Translations under genes and position numbers: made by a program
Notes under the pieces: generated by a model
The model's input: the letters and a program-made list of their open reading frames with translations, nothing else
What the model was told of the DNA's origin: nothing
The model's database searches: none
Origin: Pseudomonas putida
GTDB taxonomy: Bacteria > Pseudomonadota > Gammaproteobacteria > Pseudomonadales > Pseudomonadaceae
Direction of reading: 5' to 3'
DNA: 64,000 nt
NCBI RefSeq assembly: GCF_003228315.1
Contig: NZ_CP029693.1
Span: 6,048,501 to 6,112,500 of the forward strand
Shown: positions 62,882 to 64,000 of the stretch, one piece after another
How positions within the stretch are numbered: the first letter of the stretch is position 1
How the letters are laid out: the number at the start of each line of letters is the position of its first letter

Positions 62882-64000
62882 TCAGCGGTTAAACCGCTCC
62901 ACCAGCGAATACTGGGTATTGGCTGTCCTGGTCAGCTCTTCACTCAGCAGCGCCGAGTTCTGTGCCTGTTCCGAAGTCTGGTCGGCCAGTTCGGAGATGT
63001 TGCTGATGTTGCGGCTGATTTCCTCGGCCACGGCACTTTGCTCTTCGGTCGCCGCCGCGATCTGGGTGGTCATGTCGGTGATGTTGGCCACCGCCTCGCT
63101 GATGCCCACCAGCGCCTGGTCCGCTTCCAGTACCCGCGCCACGCCTTGCTCGGCCTGGCGATGCCCGGCTTCCATGGTTTGCACCGCCGTGCCGGCGGTT
63201 TGCTGCAGCTTGGCGATCAGGGCGTGAATCTGCCCGGTGGATTCGCTGGTGCGTTGCGCCAGCTGGCGCACCTCATCGGCCACCACCGCAAAGCCACGAC
63301 CCATCTCACCGGCACGGGCCGCCTCGATGGCCGCGTTCAACGCCAGCAGGTTGGTCTGGTCGGCAATGCCCTTGATCACATCGACCACGCCACCGATCTC
63401 GTCGCTGTCCCTGGCCAGTTGGGTCACGGTCTGGCCGGTTTCGCCGACCACCACCGACAGACGCTCAATGGCCTCGCGAGTTTCCCCGGCGATATCACGA
63501 CCACGGCCGGTCAGGCGATTGGCTTCCTGGGTCGCATCGGCGGTGCGCTGCACGTGGCTGGCGACTTCCTGGGTGGTGGCCGCCATCTGATTGACGGCGG
63601 TGGCCACTTGTTCGGTCTCCACGCGTTGGCGTTCCAGGCCGGAGGAGCTGTTATGCGCCAGGGCATCGGACTGCCTCGCCTGCTCGGTCAAGTGCTCGGC
63701 GGTATCCTGCAGACGGGTCAGGCAGGTTTTCAGGCGGGCTTCCTGGCTGAGGATCGACATTTCCAGACGCGCCTGGGCGCCACGGCTGTCGGTATACATC
63801 TGTGCGATCAGCGGGTCGGAGGTGGTCTGTTCGGCCAGGCGCAACAAACGCTTGATGCCGCGTTGCTGCCAACTCAACCCCATCAGGCCCAGCGGCACCG
63901 AAAGGCCGGCGGCCAGGGCAAAACCCCACTGGGAATTGAGCGAGGCACCGATCATGAAGCTCAACTGGCTGACCAGAATGAACGGCAACCAGTCCTGCAA
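62882..64000 (-). CDS. aer: Aerotaxis receptor Aer, C-terminal part
   Basis: 372 residues visible; the 5' end lies beyond the window. Two hydrophobic segments (PFILVSQLSFMIGASL and GFALAAGLSVPLGLMGL) come first, then a HAMP-like helical region, and the chemoreceptor signalling domain with the conserved hairpin tip GIADQTNLLALNAAIEAARAGEMGRGFAVVADEVRQLA. A PAS domain for redox sensing should lie upstream, outside the window. The position next to the cco cluster and the lack of a periplasmic domain between the two segments support Aer over other chemoreceptors. Confidence 0.85.
   Translation of the reverse strand: MQDWLPFILVSQLSFMIGASLNSQWGFALAAGLSVPLGLMGLSWQQRGIKRLLRLAEQTTSDPLIAQMYTDSRGAQARLEMSILSQEARLKTCLTRLQDTAEHLTEQARQSDALAHNSSSGLERQRVETEQVATAVNQMAATTQEVASHVQRTADATQEANRLTGRGRDIAGETREAIERLSVVVGETGQTVTQLARDSDEIGGVVDVIKGIADQTNLLALNAAIEAARAGEMGRGFAVVADEVRQLAQRTSESTGQIHALIAKLQQTAGTAVQTMEAGHRQAEQGVARVLEADQALVGISEAVANITDMTTQIAAATEEQSAVAEEISRNISNISELADQTSEQAQNSALLSEELTRTANTQYSLVERFNR

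Overview
The window is chromosomal DNA of a fluorescent-type Pseudomonas. The gene order dacB, purine catabolism, smc-zipA-ligA-ffs, dnaX-ybaB-recR, apt-anr-hemN-cco-aer, the GC-rich codon use and the many Pseudomonas-style REP palindromes (GGAGCGAGCCTGCTCGCGA and relatives) all point there. Most of it is core genome. One AT-richer block, about 23.8-36.1 kb, is an integrated element.

Left part (1-16.5 kb): the end of a membrane PAS-GGDEF cyclase, dacB, yggL, a porin plus amidohydrolase operon, a BenE-family transporter with a divergent GntR regulator, and a purine-catabolic cluster (guaD, xdhC, xdhB, xdhA) with a second divergent GntR regulator. The xdhA/gntR promoter region carries two TGAC-N6-GTCA palindromes. 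From 16.5 to 23.6 kb lies smc-zipA-ligA, followed by the 4.5S SRP RNA gene ffs.

Island (about 23.86-36.08 kb): the last 76 bp of ffs recur exactly at 36084-36159, beside a tyrosine recombinase. This marks an element of about 12.3 kb integrated in the SRP RNA gene. Its cargo is a two-gene unit (an unknown protein plus an XRE/ImmA-IrrE metallopeptidase) behind a perfect palindrome, a frameshifted small membrane protein, two paralogous small proteins, a DUF262-HNH defence-like nuclease, a serine recombinase with a candidate res site, a NUDIX protein, an XRE repressor, a coiled-coil protein of unknown function, a Walker A/B helicase-like protein and a KilA-N pseudogene with a TGG to TGA type stop. 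The right-hand ffs copy is a chimera whose 5' half is a diverged SRP-like sequence.

Right part (36.5-64 kb): a PAS-GGDEF-EAL protein, a periplasmic binding protein, dnaX-ybaB, an NADP-dependent oxidoreductase, recR, an acyl-CoA dehydrogenase, apt, then a microaerobic respiration block. That block holds anr (oxygen sensor), hemN (anaerobic haem synthesis), a SafE/TauE-like protein, ccoSIHG (cbb3 assembly and copper supply), two complete cbb3 oxidase operons (ccoNOQP twice) and aer (aerotaxis, cut by the window end). ANR-type boxes lie upstream of hemN, ccoG and both ccoN genes, so the oxygen sensor, the oxidases, their maturation factors and aerotaxis sit together. A PIN/Phd toxin-antitoxin pair has entered between ccoG and ccoP1.

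Protein calls come from recognised motifs and neighbours only; no database search was possible. Start codons were moved from the longest reading frame wherever a ribosome binding site, signal peptide or family N-terminus indicated it.
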